From Stenotrophomonas_A sp002429615 (GTDB lineage: Bacteria; Pseudomonadota; Gammaproteobacteria; Xanthomonadales; Xanthomonadaceae): DNA of 64,000 nt. Below the pieces are notes generated by a model, which was given only the letters and a program-made list of their open reading frames with translations, made no database searches and was not told the DNA's origin. Of this stretch, positions 51,851 through 62,191 are shown piece after piece. The stretch's first letter is position 1, and each line of letters starts with the position of its first letter. A program made the translations under genes and the position numbers. Where the stretch lies: NCBI GenBank assembly GCA_031987425.1, contig DALZZL010000001.1:55405-119404 (forward strand), in the 5' to 3' direction.

Positions 51851-52046
51851 AACTTCCCTGCTATGCGGACCCTGGAAGGGCCTCGTGGCGCGAGCATCCA
51901 CCCGGCTGTCAATGACTGTCAATACTGCGATAAACAGTGCGACGCAGCGCGCAATTTCACGCGGAGAGACAGTTCGCGCATTCAGCCGCAGGTACCTCGC
52001 AAGGTAGTGAGCGCGTCCACAGAATCGGCCTGTTCCGCGCCCTTCC

Positions 52047-53129
52047 TCACCGATAGGCAGCTTCCATCATCGCCGTCCCCAGATCCCCCAGCTTCAGATG
52101 ATCGAAGCCCGTGTTGTTCATCGCGATCACGGTATGCCCGTCATCCAGCGTGCGCCAGGCGAGCATGCGGAATGCGCCATTCGAACCGTATTCCCATGCC
52201 ACCGGATGCGGCTTTCCGACAAACGTCAGCGTCTTCGTGCGTCCACCCAGCGCATAGGACTGCGCCGGCCGTTCCACTGCCATCAGCGTGTCCGTCGCCT
52301 GTGCGGACAGCAGCCGCCCCGAAAGCAGCGCATCCATGAGGACGAGCAGGTCATCCGCACTGCAGTAAAAGCCCCCTGCCAGCACCATGAAGTCCGGGGT
52401 CGGCTTGTCGAGACGTTCGTAGGTTGACCCCTGCTGCCGGTAGCCCAACGCCATCCCCGGCACCTCAGAGGAACTTCCCGCGAAGACGCCGCTATGCCGA
52501 AGCCCCAGTGGAGCCACCAGGAGCGCATCCACCAGTGCTGCATAGTTCTCCCCGCTTACCCGCTCGACGACCGCTTTCACCAACAGCCAATTGGAATGCG
52601 AGTAGTCCCAGTCGCTGCCCGGAGCGAAGCGCAGGTCGCCACTGGCGAAGCGGCGCACCGCCTCGACGTTGTCGAGCGACAAGGTGCGCGTGGACGGATC
52701 CCGCTTGATGGCCTCGTCCACTTCATTGGGAACACCGCTGGCATGGCTCATCAGCATGCGCAGGGTGACCTTGTCGCCATTGTCACGGCGATAGTCCGGT
52801 AGATAGGTGGAGATCGGTGCGTCCAACGCCAGCCGGCCTTGATCTACCAGACGCATGACCACCATCGCGGCGATCCATTTGGAAATCGAGCCGGCCTCGA
52901 ACGGGGTATCGGCGGTGATCGGCCGGTCACTGTCCAGATCCGCCGCGCCGAAGGCTTCGACATAATCGATCTGCCGGCCATGTCCCACCAGCACGATGCC
53001 GGAGAAACCTTCCTTTGCCGCGAATGCCCGGGCCGTCGCGGCGCAGTCGCCGCAGTCCGCACGTGCTGGCAGCGAGGCAAGCAGGATCAGCAGCGCCAGC
53101 ACCAACTTTCCCGTGGCATGTCTTTCCAT
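52047..53129 (-). CDS. Beta-lactamase-fold serine hydrolase, exported
   Basis: A 360-residue protein with a signal peptide (GKLVLALLILLASLPARA) and the class C/esterase-type serine hydrolase fold. The nucleophile motif SISK (SxxK) lies in FEAGSISKWIAAMVV, the second motif is YSH in DYSHSNWLLVKAVVERVSG, and the C-terminal strand region is in VAWEYGSNGAFRML. A CGDC motif follows the signal. The family covers D-aminopeptidases, esterases and penicillin-binding proteins; the substrate cannot be named. GGGGAAG supports the ATG at 53129. It lies downstream of the RR gene on the same strand with an 84-bp gap, so it could be read with smeSR, but this is speculation. Confidence 0.88.
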   Translation of the reverse strand: MERHATGKLVLALLILLASLPARADCGDCAATARAFAAKEGFSGIVLVGHGRQIDYVEAFGAADLDSDRPITADTPFEAGSISKWIAAMVVMRLVDQGRLALDAPISTYLPDYRRDNGDKVTLRMLMSHASGVPNEVDEAIKRDPSTRTLSLDNVEAVRRFASGDLRFAPGSDWDYSHSNWLLVKAVVERVSGENYAALVDALLVAPLGLRHSGVFAGSSSEVPGMALGYRQQGSTYERLDKPTPDFMVLAGGFYCSADDLLVLMDALLSGRLLSAQATDTLMAVERPAQSYALGGRTKTLTFVGKPHPVAWEYGSNGAFRMLAWRTLDDGHTVIAMNNTGFDHLKLGDLGTAMMEAAYR

Positions 53130-53213
53130 CAGAACAGCTTCCCCGGCGCACGATTCGCATGTCCGGGTTGGATGCCGCCGCAAGCCGCAGGGTTTAAAGC
53201 GAGGAAAGCCTGC

Positions 53214-53900
53214 TCAGCCCTCCCCCTCAAAGCAATACCCCAACCCATAGATCGAGCGTATCCACTCCCCCGCCCCCACCTCGGCCAGCTTCCGCCGCAG
53301 GTTCCGCACATGGCTGTCCACGGTGCGGTCGGTCACGATGCGATGGTCGCTGTACAGCCGGTCCAGCAGCTGGTCGCGCGAATAGGCCCGTCCCGGTGTC
53401 GCCGCCAGCGTATGCAGCAGCCGGAACTCCACCTGGGTCAGCCCCAGGTCCCTGCCCTGCCAGCTCGCGCGTCCGGCGGCGTCGTCGATATGCAGCCCTT
53501 CCGCCGCCGGCGCGTGCGGGTCACGCCGATGCCGGCGCAGCACCGCCGCCACCCGCGCGATCACCTCGCGCGGACTGAACGGCTTGCAGATGTAATCATC
53601 GGCGCCCACCTCCAGCCCCAGCAGGCGATCCACTTCCTCGACGCGTGCGGTCACCATGATGATCGGCACATCGCTGCCGGTGCGCAGTTCACGACACAGG
53701 CTCACGCCATCGCGATTGGGCAGCATCAGGTCCATCAGCACGAGTGCCGGCGCCCAACGCCGCACCGCGGCGATCACCTCATCGCCATCCGCCACCCATT
53801 CGCTGCGATAGCCGGCCGCATGCAGGTAGTCGCGCAGCACGCCGGCCAGGCGTGGCTCGTCCTCCACCACCAGGATCAGGTCGTCGCCGTTCACCGTCAT
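53214..53900 (-). CDS. smeR: OmpR-family response regulator, SmeR-like
   Basis: A 228-residue response regulator: receiver domain with acidic pair (ILVVEDE), phospho-acceptor Asp in LVLMDLMLPNRDG, Thr/Ala switch (IIMVTAR) and Lys in ICKPFSP, followed by an OmpR-type winged helix (LTQVEFRLLHTLAATPGRAYSRDQLLD, RTVDSHVRNLRRKL, IRSIYGLGYCFE). It starts 1 bp after the kinase stop codon. With the divergent pump operon this matches smeR of Stenotrophomonas maltophilia in order and size. The regulator is known there to act on smeABC. Confidence 0.88.
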   Translation of the reverse strand: MTVNGDDLILVVEDEPRLAGVLRDYLHAAGYRSEWVADGDEVIAAVRRWAPALVLMDLMLPNRDGVSLCRELRTGSDVPIIMVTARVEEVDRLLGLEVGADDYICKPFSPREVIARVAAVLRRHRRDPHAPAAEGLHIDDAAGRASWQGRDLGLTQVEFRLLHTLAATPGRAYSRDQLLDRLYSDHRIVTDRTVDSHVRNLRRKLAEVGAGEWIRSIYGLGYCFEGEG

Positions 53901-53901
53901 C

Positions 53902-55281
<1,380 letters not shown>

Positions 55282-55411
55282 CGGCGGATAGTTAGCGCCA
55301 TCAGGCCCCGCCGGATCAAGCCGGCACACCGTGTTGGCGGCCAATCTCCTTATTTGCTGCACATTGTTCATCGACCATGCCCGCTCCCCGACAGCAGCCT
55401 GGATCGACCGG

Positions 55412-56590
55412 ATGTCCCCCACTGTCCTCTTCCCCGCCTCGCCACTGCGCGTCCTGGCGCTGGCCGCGCTCCTGCTCTGCGTTGCCGCCTGCTCGGGCAA
55501 GCCCGGCATGCCGCAGCAGACCCCGCAGGTCAGCGTGCAGACCGTCGCCACCCAGCGCCTGTCGGTGGAGCAGTCGCTGCCCGGGCGCACCGTCGCCTAC
55601 CTGGTCTCCGATGTGCGCCCGCAGGTCGGCGGCATCCTGCAGAAGCGCTTGTTCACCGAGGGCCAGGCGGTGAAGGCCGGCCAGGCGCTGTACCAGATCG
55701 ACCCGGCCACCTACCAGGCGTCTTACGAGAGTGCCCAGGCGGATCTGGCCCAGGCCGAGGCGGCGGTGCTGTCGGCGCGGCCCAAGGCCGAGCGCTATCG
55801 CGCCCTGCTCGCCGCCGACGCGGTCAGCGCACAGGACAACGAAGAGGCGCAGGCCACGCTGCGCGCCAACGAGGCGTCGGTGCAGGCGGCCAAGGCCGCG
55901 GTGCGCACGGCGAAGATCAACCTCGACTACACCACGATCAACGCGCCCATCGGCGGGCGCATCGGCACCTCCAGCTACACGCCCGGCGCGCTCGTCGTCG
56001 CCAGCCAGGAGACCGCGCTCACCACCATCCGCCAGCTCGATCCGCTCTATGTCGATCTCACCCAGACCAGCGCGCAGCTGCTGGCGCTGCGCAAGCAGCT
56101 CGACAGCGGCGCATTGCAGGCGGTCGACGGCAAGGTGCAGGTGCGCATCGTGCTGGAAGACGGCAGCACCTACGCCCATACCGGCACCCTGGAGTTCGTC
56201 GGTACCGCCGTGGACACCAGCACCGGCAACGTCACCCTGCGCGCGGTGGTGCCGAATCCGGACCAGCTGCTGCTGCCCGGTGCCTACGTGCGCGCGGTGC
56301 TGCCGATGGCGATCAACGACAAGGCCATCCTGGTGCCGCAGAGCGCGGTCACCCGCAACACCAAGGGTGAGGCGGTGGTGAAGCTGGTCGGCAGCGACGG
56401 CAAGGCCGCCGAGCGCGTCATCCAGGTTGGCGACGCGGTCAAGGACCAGTGGGTGGTCAACAGCGGCCTGAAGGCTGGCGAACAGCTGATCGTCGGCGGC
56501 GCCAGCAAGGCCACGCCCGGCCAGCCGGTGCAGATCGCGGCGGCCGCTGGCCAGGCTGCGGCGCCCGCGGCGCCGGCGGCGAAGGAATAA
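55412..56590 (+). CDS. smeA: RND efflux adaptor, SmeA-like lipoprotein
   Basis: A 392-residue AcrA-type adaptor with lipobox VAACS in LLLCVAACSGKPGMPQQ. It has barrel-sandwich halves (VRPQVGGILQKRLFTEGQAVKAGQALYQID, NLDYTTINAPIGGRIGTSSYTPGALV), a helical hairpin, a beta-barrel and a membrane-proximal domain, ending in an Ala/Pro tail. The RND pump starts 9 bp later. Divergent smeRS genes lie upstream with 130 bp for both promoters. Close in length to described SmeA. Start chosen at ATG 55412 so that the lipoprotein signal is N-terminal; a GTG at 55331 would add 27 residues. Confidence 0.88.
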   Translation: MSPTVLFPASPLRVLALAALLLCVAACSGKPGMPQQTPQVSVQTVATQRLSVEQSLPGRTVAYLVSDVRPQVGGILQKRLFTEGQAVKAGQALYQIDPATYQASYESAQADLAQAEAAVLSARPKAERYRALLAADAVSAQDNEEAQATLRANEASVQAAKAAVRTAKINLDYTTINAPIGGRIGTSSYTPGALVVASQETALTTIRQLDPLYVDLTQTSAQLLALRKQLDSGALQAVDGKVQVRIVLEDGSTYAHTGTLEFVGTAVDTSTGNVTLRAVVPNPDQLLLPGAYVRAVLPMAINDKAILVPQSAVTRNTKGEAVVKLVGSDGKAAERVIQVGDAVKDQWVVNSGLKAGEQLIVGGASKATPGQPVQIAAAAGQAAAPAAPAAKE

Positions 56591-56599
56591 GGAACCGCC

Positions 56600-59500
56600 A
56601 TGGCCCGCTTCTTCATCGACCGCCCGATCTTCGCCTGGGTCATCGCCATCGTCATCAGCCTGGCCGGTGCGCTGGCGGTGTATACGCTGCCCATCGAGCA
56701 GTATCCGGACATCGCACCGCCCAGCGTCTCGATCAGCGCCACCTATACCGGTGCCTCGGCCGAGACCACCGAAAACTCGGTGACCCAGGTCATCGAGCAG
56801 GCCATGACCGGCGTCGACAACCTGCTCTATATCTCTTCCAGCAGTTCGTCGTCGGGCAGCGCACAGGTCACGCTGACGTTCGATTCCGGCACCGACCCGG
56901 ACATCGCCCAGGTCCAGGTGCAGAATAAGATGCAGCAGGCCGAGGCCATGCTGCCCGACGCGGTGCAGAGCACCGGCGTCACCGTCACCAAGTCCTCCGG
57001 CAGCATCTTCATGGTGGTGGCCTTCACCTCCGATGACGGCAGCATGGATGGCACCGACATCGCCGACTACATGGTCTCCACGCTGCGCGACCAGGTCAGC
57101 CGCGTCGATGGCGTGGGCAATGCGCGCGTGCTCGGCTCCTCGCAGTATTCGATGCGGATCTGGCTGGATCCGGAGAAGCTGCGCACCTATTCGCTGATGC
57201 CCTCCGATGTCACCAGCGCGATCGGCGCGCAGAACGCCGACGTCTCCTCCGGCGCGCTGGGCGCGCTGCCGGCGGCCGAAGGCCAGGCCCTCACCGCCAC
57301 CGTCACCTCGCGCAGCCGCCTGCAGACCGCGGAACAGTTCCGCGACATCATCGTCAAGTCCGACAGCAGCGGCGCGGTGGTGCGGCTGTCCGACGTGGCC
57401 CGGGTCGAACTCGGCAGCGAGGACTACACCTCGGTCGGCAAGTACAACGGCAAGCCGTCCGCCGGCATGGGCATCGAGCTGGCCTCCGGCGCCAACGCGC
57501 TGGCGGTGTCCGACGCGGTCGAGGCCAAGCTCGCCGAGCTGGCCCCGTTCTTCCCCACCGGCCTGAGCTACCACGTCGCCTACAGCAGCACGCCGTTCGT
57601 TCGCATCTCCATCGAAGAGGTGGTGCAGACGCTGATCGAGGCGATCGTGCTGGTGATCGCGATCATGTACCTGTTCCTGCAGAACTGGCGGGTCACGCTG
57701 ATCCCGGCGATCGCCGTGCCGGTCGTGCTGCTCGGCACGTTCGGCGTGCTCTCGCTGCTCGGCTACTCGATCAACACGCTGTCGATGTTCGCGATGGTGC
57801 TGGCGATCGGCCTGCTGGTGGACGACGCCATCGTGGTGGTGGAGAACGTCGAGCGGGTGATGAGCGAGGAAGGACTCTCCCCCTACGAGGCCACGCGCAA
57901 GTCGATGGGCCAGATCACCGGCGCGCTGGTCGGCATCGCGCTGGTGCTGACCGCGGTGTTCCTGCCGATGGCGTTCTTCGGTGGCTCCACCGGCGCGATC
58001 TACCGCCAGTTCTCGGTGACCATCGCCTCGGCGATGATCCTCTCGGTGCTGGTGGCGATGACGCTGACCCCGGCGCTGTGCGCGACCCTGCTCACCCCCA
58101 TCGCCAAGGGCGGCCACGCCACCCCGCGTGGCCCGCTGGGGCGCTTCTTCGCCTGGTTCAACCAAGCTTTCGAACGCACGGGCGACCGCTACCACGCCGG
58201 CGTGCAGCGCCTCACCCAGCACCGCCGTGTCGGCATGGGCCTGTACCTGGTCGCGCTGGTGGGGCTGGGGCTGCTGTTCTGGCGCCTGCCCAGCTCGTTC
58301 CTGCCCGAGGAGGACCAGGGCACCTTGATGGTGATGGTCAAGCTGCCTTCGGGCAGCACCCAGCAGCAGACCCTCAAGGTGATGGACCAGATGTCCAGCT
58401 ACGTGCAGGAACAACCGGAAGTGGCCTCGATCATGTCGGTGGCGGGCTTCAGCACCGGCGGCAGCGGCCAGAACTCGGGCATGGGCTTCATCCGCCTCAA
58501 GGACTGGAGCGAGCGCGACGCGGATGCAGCGACCATCGGCGGGCGCATCAGCATGGCGATGGCGCAGCGCTTCCCGGATGCGCAGATCTTCGCGATGTCG
58601 CCACCGGCGATCCGCGGCTTGGGCCAGAGCGGCGGCTTCACCCTGGAGCTGCAGGACCTGGGCGGTGCCGGGCACGAATCGCTGGTGGCCGCACGCCAGC
58701 AACTGCTCGGGCTGGCCGCGCAGAGCGACCAGGTCGACGCGGTGCGCTACAGCAGCCTGGAAGACGCACCCACCTTCAAGATCGATATCGACGATGCCAA
58801 GGCCGGTGCGCTGTCGCTGGCGCAGAGCGATATCAACAGCACGCTGTCCACCGTGCTCGGCAGCACCTACGTCAACGACTTCATCAACCGCGGCCGCATC
58901 AAGAAGGTCTACGTACAGGGCGAAGCCGACGCGCGCATGCTGCCGCAGGACATCTACCGCTGGTCGGTGCGCAACAGCGAAGGCGGGATGGTGCCGTTCT
59001 CGGCCTTCACCACCAGCAGCTGGACGTATGCGCCGGCGTCGTTGACCCGCTTCAACGGTTCGGCCTCGATGGAGATCACCGGCCAGGCGGCCAGCGGCGT
59101 CAGCTCGGGTACCGCGATGGCGGAGATGGCCAAGCTGGTCGGGCAGCTGCCGCAGGGCATCGGCTATGCCTGGTCGGGGCTGTCGTTCCAGGAACAGCGT
59201 GCCGGCTCGCAGGCGCCGCTGCTCTACGCGGTGTCGCTGCTGTTCGTGTTCCTGTGCCTGGCCGCGCTGTATGAGAGCTGGTCGATCCCGTTCTCGGTGA
59301 TGCTCGCCGTGCCGATCGGCATCCTCGGCTCGGTACTGCTCACCACGCTGCGCGGGCTGGAGAACGACGTGTATTTCCAGGTCGGCCTGCTCGCCACCGT
59401 CGGCCTGGCGGCGAAGAACGGCATCCTGATCGTGGAGTTCGCCAAGGAGCTGGAGGCACAGGGCAAGTCGGTGATCGAGGCCACGCTGGAAGCGGCACGG

Positions 59501-59749
59501 CAGCGCCTGCGCCCGATCCTGATGACCTCGCTGGCGTTCATGCTCGGCGTGCTGCCGCTGGTCATCAGCAGCGGCGCCGGCTCGGCCGGCCGGCATTCGC
59601 TGGGCACCGGCGTGTTCGGCGGCACCCTCGCCTCCACCGTGCTGGGCATCTTCTTTGTGCCGCTGTTCTACGTGATGGTGCGCAGCCTGTTTCCCGGCAA
59701 GGCCCGTCAGCCCGCGCCGTCCGCTCCCGCCGATGAGGTGACCCCGTGA
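56600..59749 (+). CDS. smeB: RND multidrug efflux pump, SmeB/AcrB-like
   Basis: A 1049-residue HAE1 pump starting MARFFIDRPIFAWVIAIVIS, the AcrB-type N-terminus. The proton-relay aspartates are in GLLVDDAIVVVENVERV of TM4; the second half has VGLLATVGLAAKNGILIVEFAKE and ends LASTVLGIFFVPLFYVMVRSLF. Periplasmic regions show AcrB-like stretches (SVSISATYTGASAETTENSV, SSGSAQVTLTFDSGTDPDIAQVQVQNKM). AAGGAA precedes the ATG. It overlaps the channel gene by 4 bp. As part of SmeABC it would export drugs by proton antiport; exact substrates are not readable. Confidence 0.9.
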   Translation: MARFFIDRPIFAWVIAIVISLAGALAVYTLPIEQYPDIAPPSVSISATYTGASAETTENSVTQVIEQAMTGVDNLLYISSSSSSSGSAQVTLTFDSGTDPDIAQVQVQNKMQQAEAMLPDAVQSTGVTVTKSSGSIFMVVAFTSDDGSMDGTDIADYMVSTLRDQVSRVDGVGNARVLGSSQYSMRIWLDPEKLRTYSLMPSDVTSAIGAQNADVSSGALGALPAAEGQALTATVTSRSRLQTAEQFRDIIVKSDSSGAVVRLSDVARVELGSEDYTSVGKYNGKPSAGMGIELASGANALAVSDAVEAKLAELAPFFPTGLSYHVAYSSTPFVRISIEEVVQTLIEAIVLVIAIMYLFLQNWRVTLIPAIAVPVVLLGTFGVLSLLGYSINTLSMFAMVLAIGLLVDDAIVVVENVERVMSEEGLSPYEATRKSMGQITGALVGIALVLTAVFLPMAFFGGSTGAIYRQFSVTIASAMILSVLVAMTLTPALCATLLTPIAKGGHATPRGPLGRFFAWFNQAFERTGDRYHAGVQRLTQHRRVGMGLYLVALVGLGLLFWRLPSSFLPEEDQGTLMVMVKLPSGSTQQQTLKVMDQMSSYVQEQPEVASIMSVAGFSTGGSGQNSGMGFIRLKDWSERDADAATIGGRISMAMAQRFPDAQIFAMSPPAIRGLGQSGGFTLELQDLGGAGHESLVAARQQLLGLAAQSDQVDAVRYSSLEDAPTFKIDIDDAKAGALSLAQSDINSTLSTVLGSTYVNDFINRGRIKKVYVQGEADARMLPQDIYRWSVRNSEGGMVPFSAFTTSSWTYAPASLTRFNGSASMEITGQAASGVSSGTAMAEMAKLVGQLPQGIGYAWSGLSFQEQRAGSQAPLLYAVSLLFVFLCLAALYESWSIPFSVMLAVPIGILGSVLLTTLRGLENDVYFQVGLLATVGLAAKNGILIVEFAKELEAQGKSVIEATLEAARQRLRPILMTSLAFMLGVLPLVISSGAGSAGRHSLGTGVFGGTLASTVLGIFFVPLFYVMVRSLFPGKARQPAPSAPADEVTP

Positions 59750-61188
59750 TCCGCGCCCTGTCCTCCCGCGCCGCGCTGGCGGCGGCGTGTGCCCTCGCCC
59801 TGGCCGGCTGCTCGACGCTGGCCCCTCCCTACGCCCGGCCGGACGCACCGGTGTCGGCACGGTTCCGCGATGTGCCGGCCGAGGCGACATCGACGCAAGC
59901 CGTCGCCTCGTTGGAATGGCGCGAAGTGTTCGTCGATCCGCGCCTGCAGCAGGTGGTGGCCGCGGCATTGGACAACAACCGTGACCTGCGCGTGGCGATG
60001 CTCAACATCGAGAAGGCGCGTGCGAACTACCGCATCCAGCGCGCCGACCTGCTGCCGTCGATCGATGCCAGCGCCAGCCAGACCGCCCAGCGCAGCAGCG
60101 CGGCGACCAGCAGCAGCGGCCAATCGCAGGTGAGCCGCAGCGTGAGCGCCGAGGTCGGCTTCAGCAGCTGGGAGCTGGATCTGTTCGGGCGCATCCGCAG
60201 CCTGAAGCACGAGGCGCTGGAAACCTGGCTCGCCACCGCGCAGACCCAGCGCAGCACGCGGATGAGCCTGGTGGCGGAAGTCGCCGGTGACTGGCTCACG
60301 GTCGGCGCTTATCGCCAGCGGCTGGCGCTGGCGCAGCACACCTTGGACAACCAGCGCGAGACGCTGCGCCTCACCGAGGCCAAGCACGCGCGCGGGGCAT
60401 TGTCTGGCGTGGACCTGGCGCAGGTACAGAGCAGCGTGGAAAGCGCGCGGGTCGATGTGGCCAGCTATACGGCCGCCTTGGCACAGGCGCGCAATGCGCT
60501 GGAACTGGTAGTGGGCGCGCCGGTGGACGCGGCACTGCTGCCGGGCGAGGAGATCGCCACCGCGGTGGCGCTGGCCCCGCTGCCGGCCGACCTGTCCTCC
60601 AATGTGCTGCTGCAGCGTCCCGACGTGCTGTATGCCGAGCACACGCTGAAGGCGGCCAACGCTGACATCGGCGCCGCGCGCGCGGCGTTCTTCCCGACCA
60701 TCTCATTGACTGCCTCGACCGGGCACAGCAGCAGCCAGCTCTCGGACCTGTTCGACAGCGGTACGCGCACCTGGTCGTTCGTCCCCAGCCTGTCACTGCC
60801 GATCTTCCACGCCGGCGCGCTGAAGGCCTCGCTGGACGTGGCGAAGGTGCAGAAGCAGATCGAGGTGGCGAACTACGAGAAGGCGATCCAGACCGCCTTC
60901 GGCGAGACCGCCGACGCGCTGGCGGTACGCGCCAGCATCAACGAGCAACTCGACGCGCAGCGGGCCCTGGTGGCGGCGACACAGCGCAGCTACACGCTGG
61001 CCGACGCGCGCTACCGCCAGGGCGTGGACAGCTACCTGGAAGCGCTGGTGGCGCAGCGTTCGCTGTATACCGCGCAGCAGAGCCTGATCACGCTGCAGCT
61101 GGAGGAAGCCAGCAACCGGGTGACGTTGTACAAGGTGCTGGGCGGTGGCGCGGATGCGCAGTCCGGCGCCATCTCCGCATCGAACTGA
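59746..61188 (+). CDS. smeC: RND outer-membrane channel lipoprotein, SmeC/OprM-like
   Basis: A 480-residue TolC-family channel with lipoprotein signal LAGCSTLAPPY, and two OMF repeats: LRVAMLNIEKARANYRIQRADLLPSIDASAS and, later, FFPTISLTASTGHSSSQLSDLF with YTLADARYRQGVDSYLEAL at the end. The GTG start (59746) overlaps the pump stop codon. SmeC-type channels can also serve other pumps of the cell, so it may complement the RND operon at 721-4901, which lacks one. A strong hairpin follows at 61194. Confidence 0.9.
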   Translation: MIRALSSRAALAAACALALAGCSTLAPPYARPDAPVSARFRDVPAEATSTQAVASLEWREVFVDPRLQQVVAAALDNNRDLRVAMLNIEKARANYRIQRADLLPSIDASASQTAQRSSAATSSSGQSQVSRSVSAEVGFSSWELDLFGRIRSLKHEALETWLATAQTQRSTRMSLVAEVAGDWLTVGAYRQRLALAQHTLDNQRETLRLTEAKHARGALSGVDLAQVQSSVESARVDVASYTAALAQARNALELVVGAPVDAALLPGEEIATAVALAPLPADLSSNVLLQRPDVLYAEHTLKAANADIGAARAAFFPTISLTASTGHSSSQLSDLFDSGTRTWSFVPSLSLPIFHAGALKASLDVAKVQKQIEVANYEKAIQTAFGETADALAVRASINEQLDAQRALVAATQRSYTLADARYRQGVDSYLEALVAQRSLYTAQQSLITLQLEEASNRVTLYKVLGGGADAQSGAISASN

Positions 61189-61193
61189 GTTCG

Positions 61194-61227
61194 CAGCGGC
61201 CGTAGCGAAGCAGCGCTACGGCCGCTG
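61194..61227. repeat. Strong GTAG-containing hairpin after the efflux operon
   Basis: A perfect 14-bp inverted repeat (61194-61207 and 61214-61227) with a 6-base loop, 5 bp after the smeC-like stop and 7 bp before the convergent gene's stop. It contains CCGTAGCG, similar to REP-like GTAG elements. It may stop transcription from both sides. No T-run. Confidence 0.55.
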
Positions 61228-61234
61228 CCGCGGC

Positions 61235-61939
61235 TCAGAAGGCATCCTGCATGACATGCAAGATTTCCATGACGCGTTTCTGCTTCACGATCGGTTTCAG
61301 GCGTTGGTACTCCGCTTCACTGTCCGACACCACCAAGCCCAACGCGTCAATCGCGTAGGCGGAGATGACGGTCTCGTAATCCGAGTCCGGTGTTAACGCT
61401 CCGACCAGCTTCCTTATCGGATCCACGCCAGACGCGGCCTGTGTCCCGGCACCCACCAGGCACGCGTAAAGATCTTCGACGTACGTCAGGTATTTCTGTG
61501 GGTGCAACACTACGGAATCGGGGTCGTGTCCATCCGGCAGGTGTCCCGTCGGCGATGGGTATGCCTTCTCGTGGCCCGGTTGGCCCTTGGTATGTGCATA
61601 GCTGTCGCCGAAGGCATGAATCATGATGCCTACCTCCCATGGTGCCCATTGGCTCACATAGGTCTTGATCAGATTTCGAAGCGCCTGCCGCCGCTTCGTA
61701 ACCGCGGCCTGATCACCTCCATGAAGCGAATGAAGCACTTCCATGATCAGGGGTGCTTGGTTGTCCCACAAATACCGAAAAGCTGCCGGTATCGCTTCCA
61801 GCCGAAGGCGCTTGTCCGGAAACTGCGAGCCCCAGCTCAGCTCCAGTGCGGGTGCGACGTCCCAGCCCGCCAATCGGGCCACGACAAACGTGGTGTAACG
61901 ATGGCCATCTTCTTCGTACAGGGTTGCTTTCACGCTCAC
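61235..61939 (-). CDS. Hypothetical protein, possibly DUF6765-like / zinc-PLC fold
   Basis: A 234-residue protein without a signal peptide. N-terminal part: GHRYTTFVVARLAGWDVAPALELSWGSQFPDKR, which recalls the start of DUF6765-type proteins (Tyr-x-Thr, Ala-Gly-Trp, Ser-Gln-x-x-Asp). The central stretch GIMIHAFGDSYAHTKGQPGHEKAYPSPTGHLPDGHDPD is rich in His and Asp and resembles the metal-ligand order of the zinc phospholipase C / S1 nuclease fold. This is inference from spacing of His and Asp only. It is flanked by hairpins and convergent with the efflux operon. No function is claimed. Confidence 0.62.
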   Translation of the reverse strand: MSVKATLYEEDGHRYTTFVVARLAGWDVAPALELSWGSQFPDKRLRLEAIPAAFRYLWDNQAPLIMEVLHSLHGGDQAAVTKRRQALRNLIKTYVSQWAPWEVGIMIHAFGDSYAHTKGQPGHEKAYPSPTGHLPDGHDPDSVVLHPQKYLTYVEDLYACLVGAGTQAASGVDPIRKLVGALTPDSDYETVISAYAIDALGLVVSDSEAEYQRLKPIVKQKRVMEILHVMQDAF

Positions 61940-62191
61940 GATGAACCTCCATGTGGATCGTTGGTGCCTGGGTAACGTGCCGACGTTGACCGCAGGCCGA
62001 CTTCGCTGCTGCTTCCCGGCGATGGCCTCTGCCCCGAGCCCCCGACCTCGCCATCCCGCCGGATCTTAGGGTCAAGGGATGCCTCGGGAAAAGTGGGTGC
62101 CGGCGCTACGATTCGCCCGCGTGCAGCGCCGCATGCGGCCGCGCGTCATCTCCCCTAGACTCCGCCGATCACTCGTCTGCGAGGGATTCCG
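61940..62191. other. Divergent intergenic region
   Basis: About 250 bp between two divergent genes. No gene, RNA or clear palindrome was recognised; promoters for both sides are expected here. Confidence 0.4.

Noticed and set aside
51851..51922. TTG start for the ABC exporter
   Set aside because: It coincides with a -35-like TTGACA and lacks a ribosome-binding site; the ATG at 51850 has one.
53129..53213. Serine hydrolase as a beta-lactamase resistance gene
   Set aside because: SxxK and YSH fit the wide esterase/DD-peptidase-like family; nothing specific to class C beta-lactamases such as a KTG box in proper place was found.
55316..59968. 1550-residue open frame on the - strand
   Set aside because: Antisense to smeA-smeB; His/Arg/Gln-rich, no recognisable domain, no ribosome-binding site.
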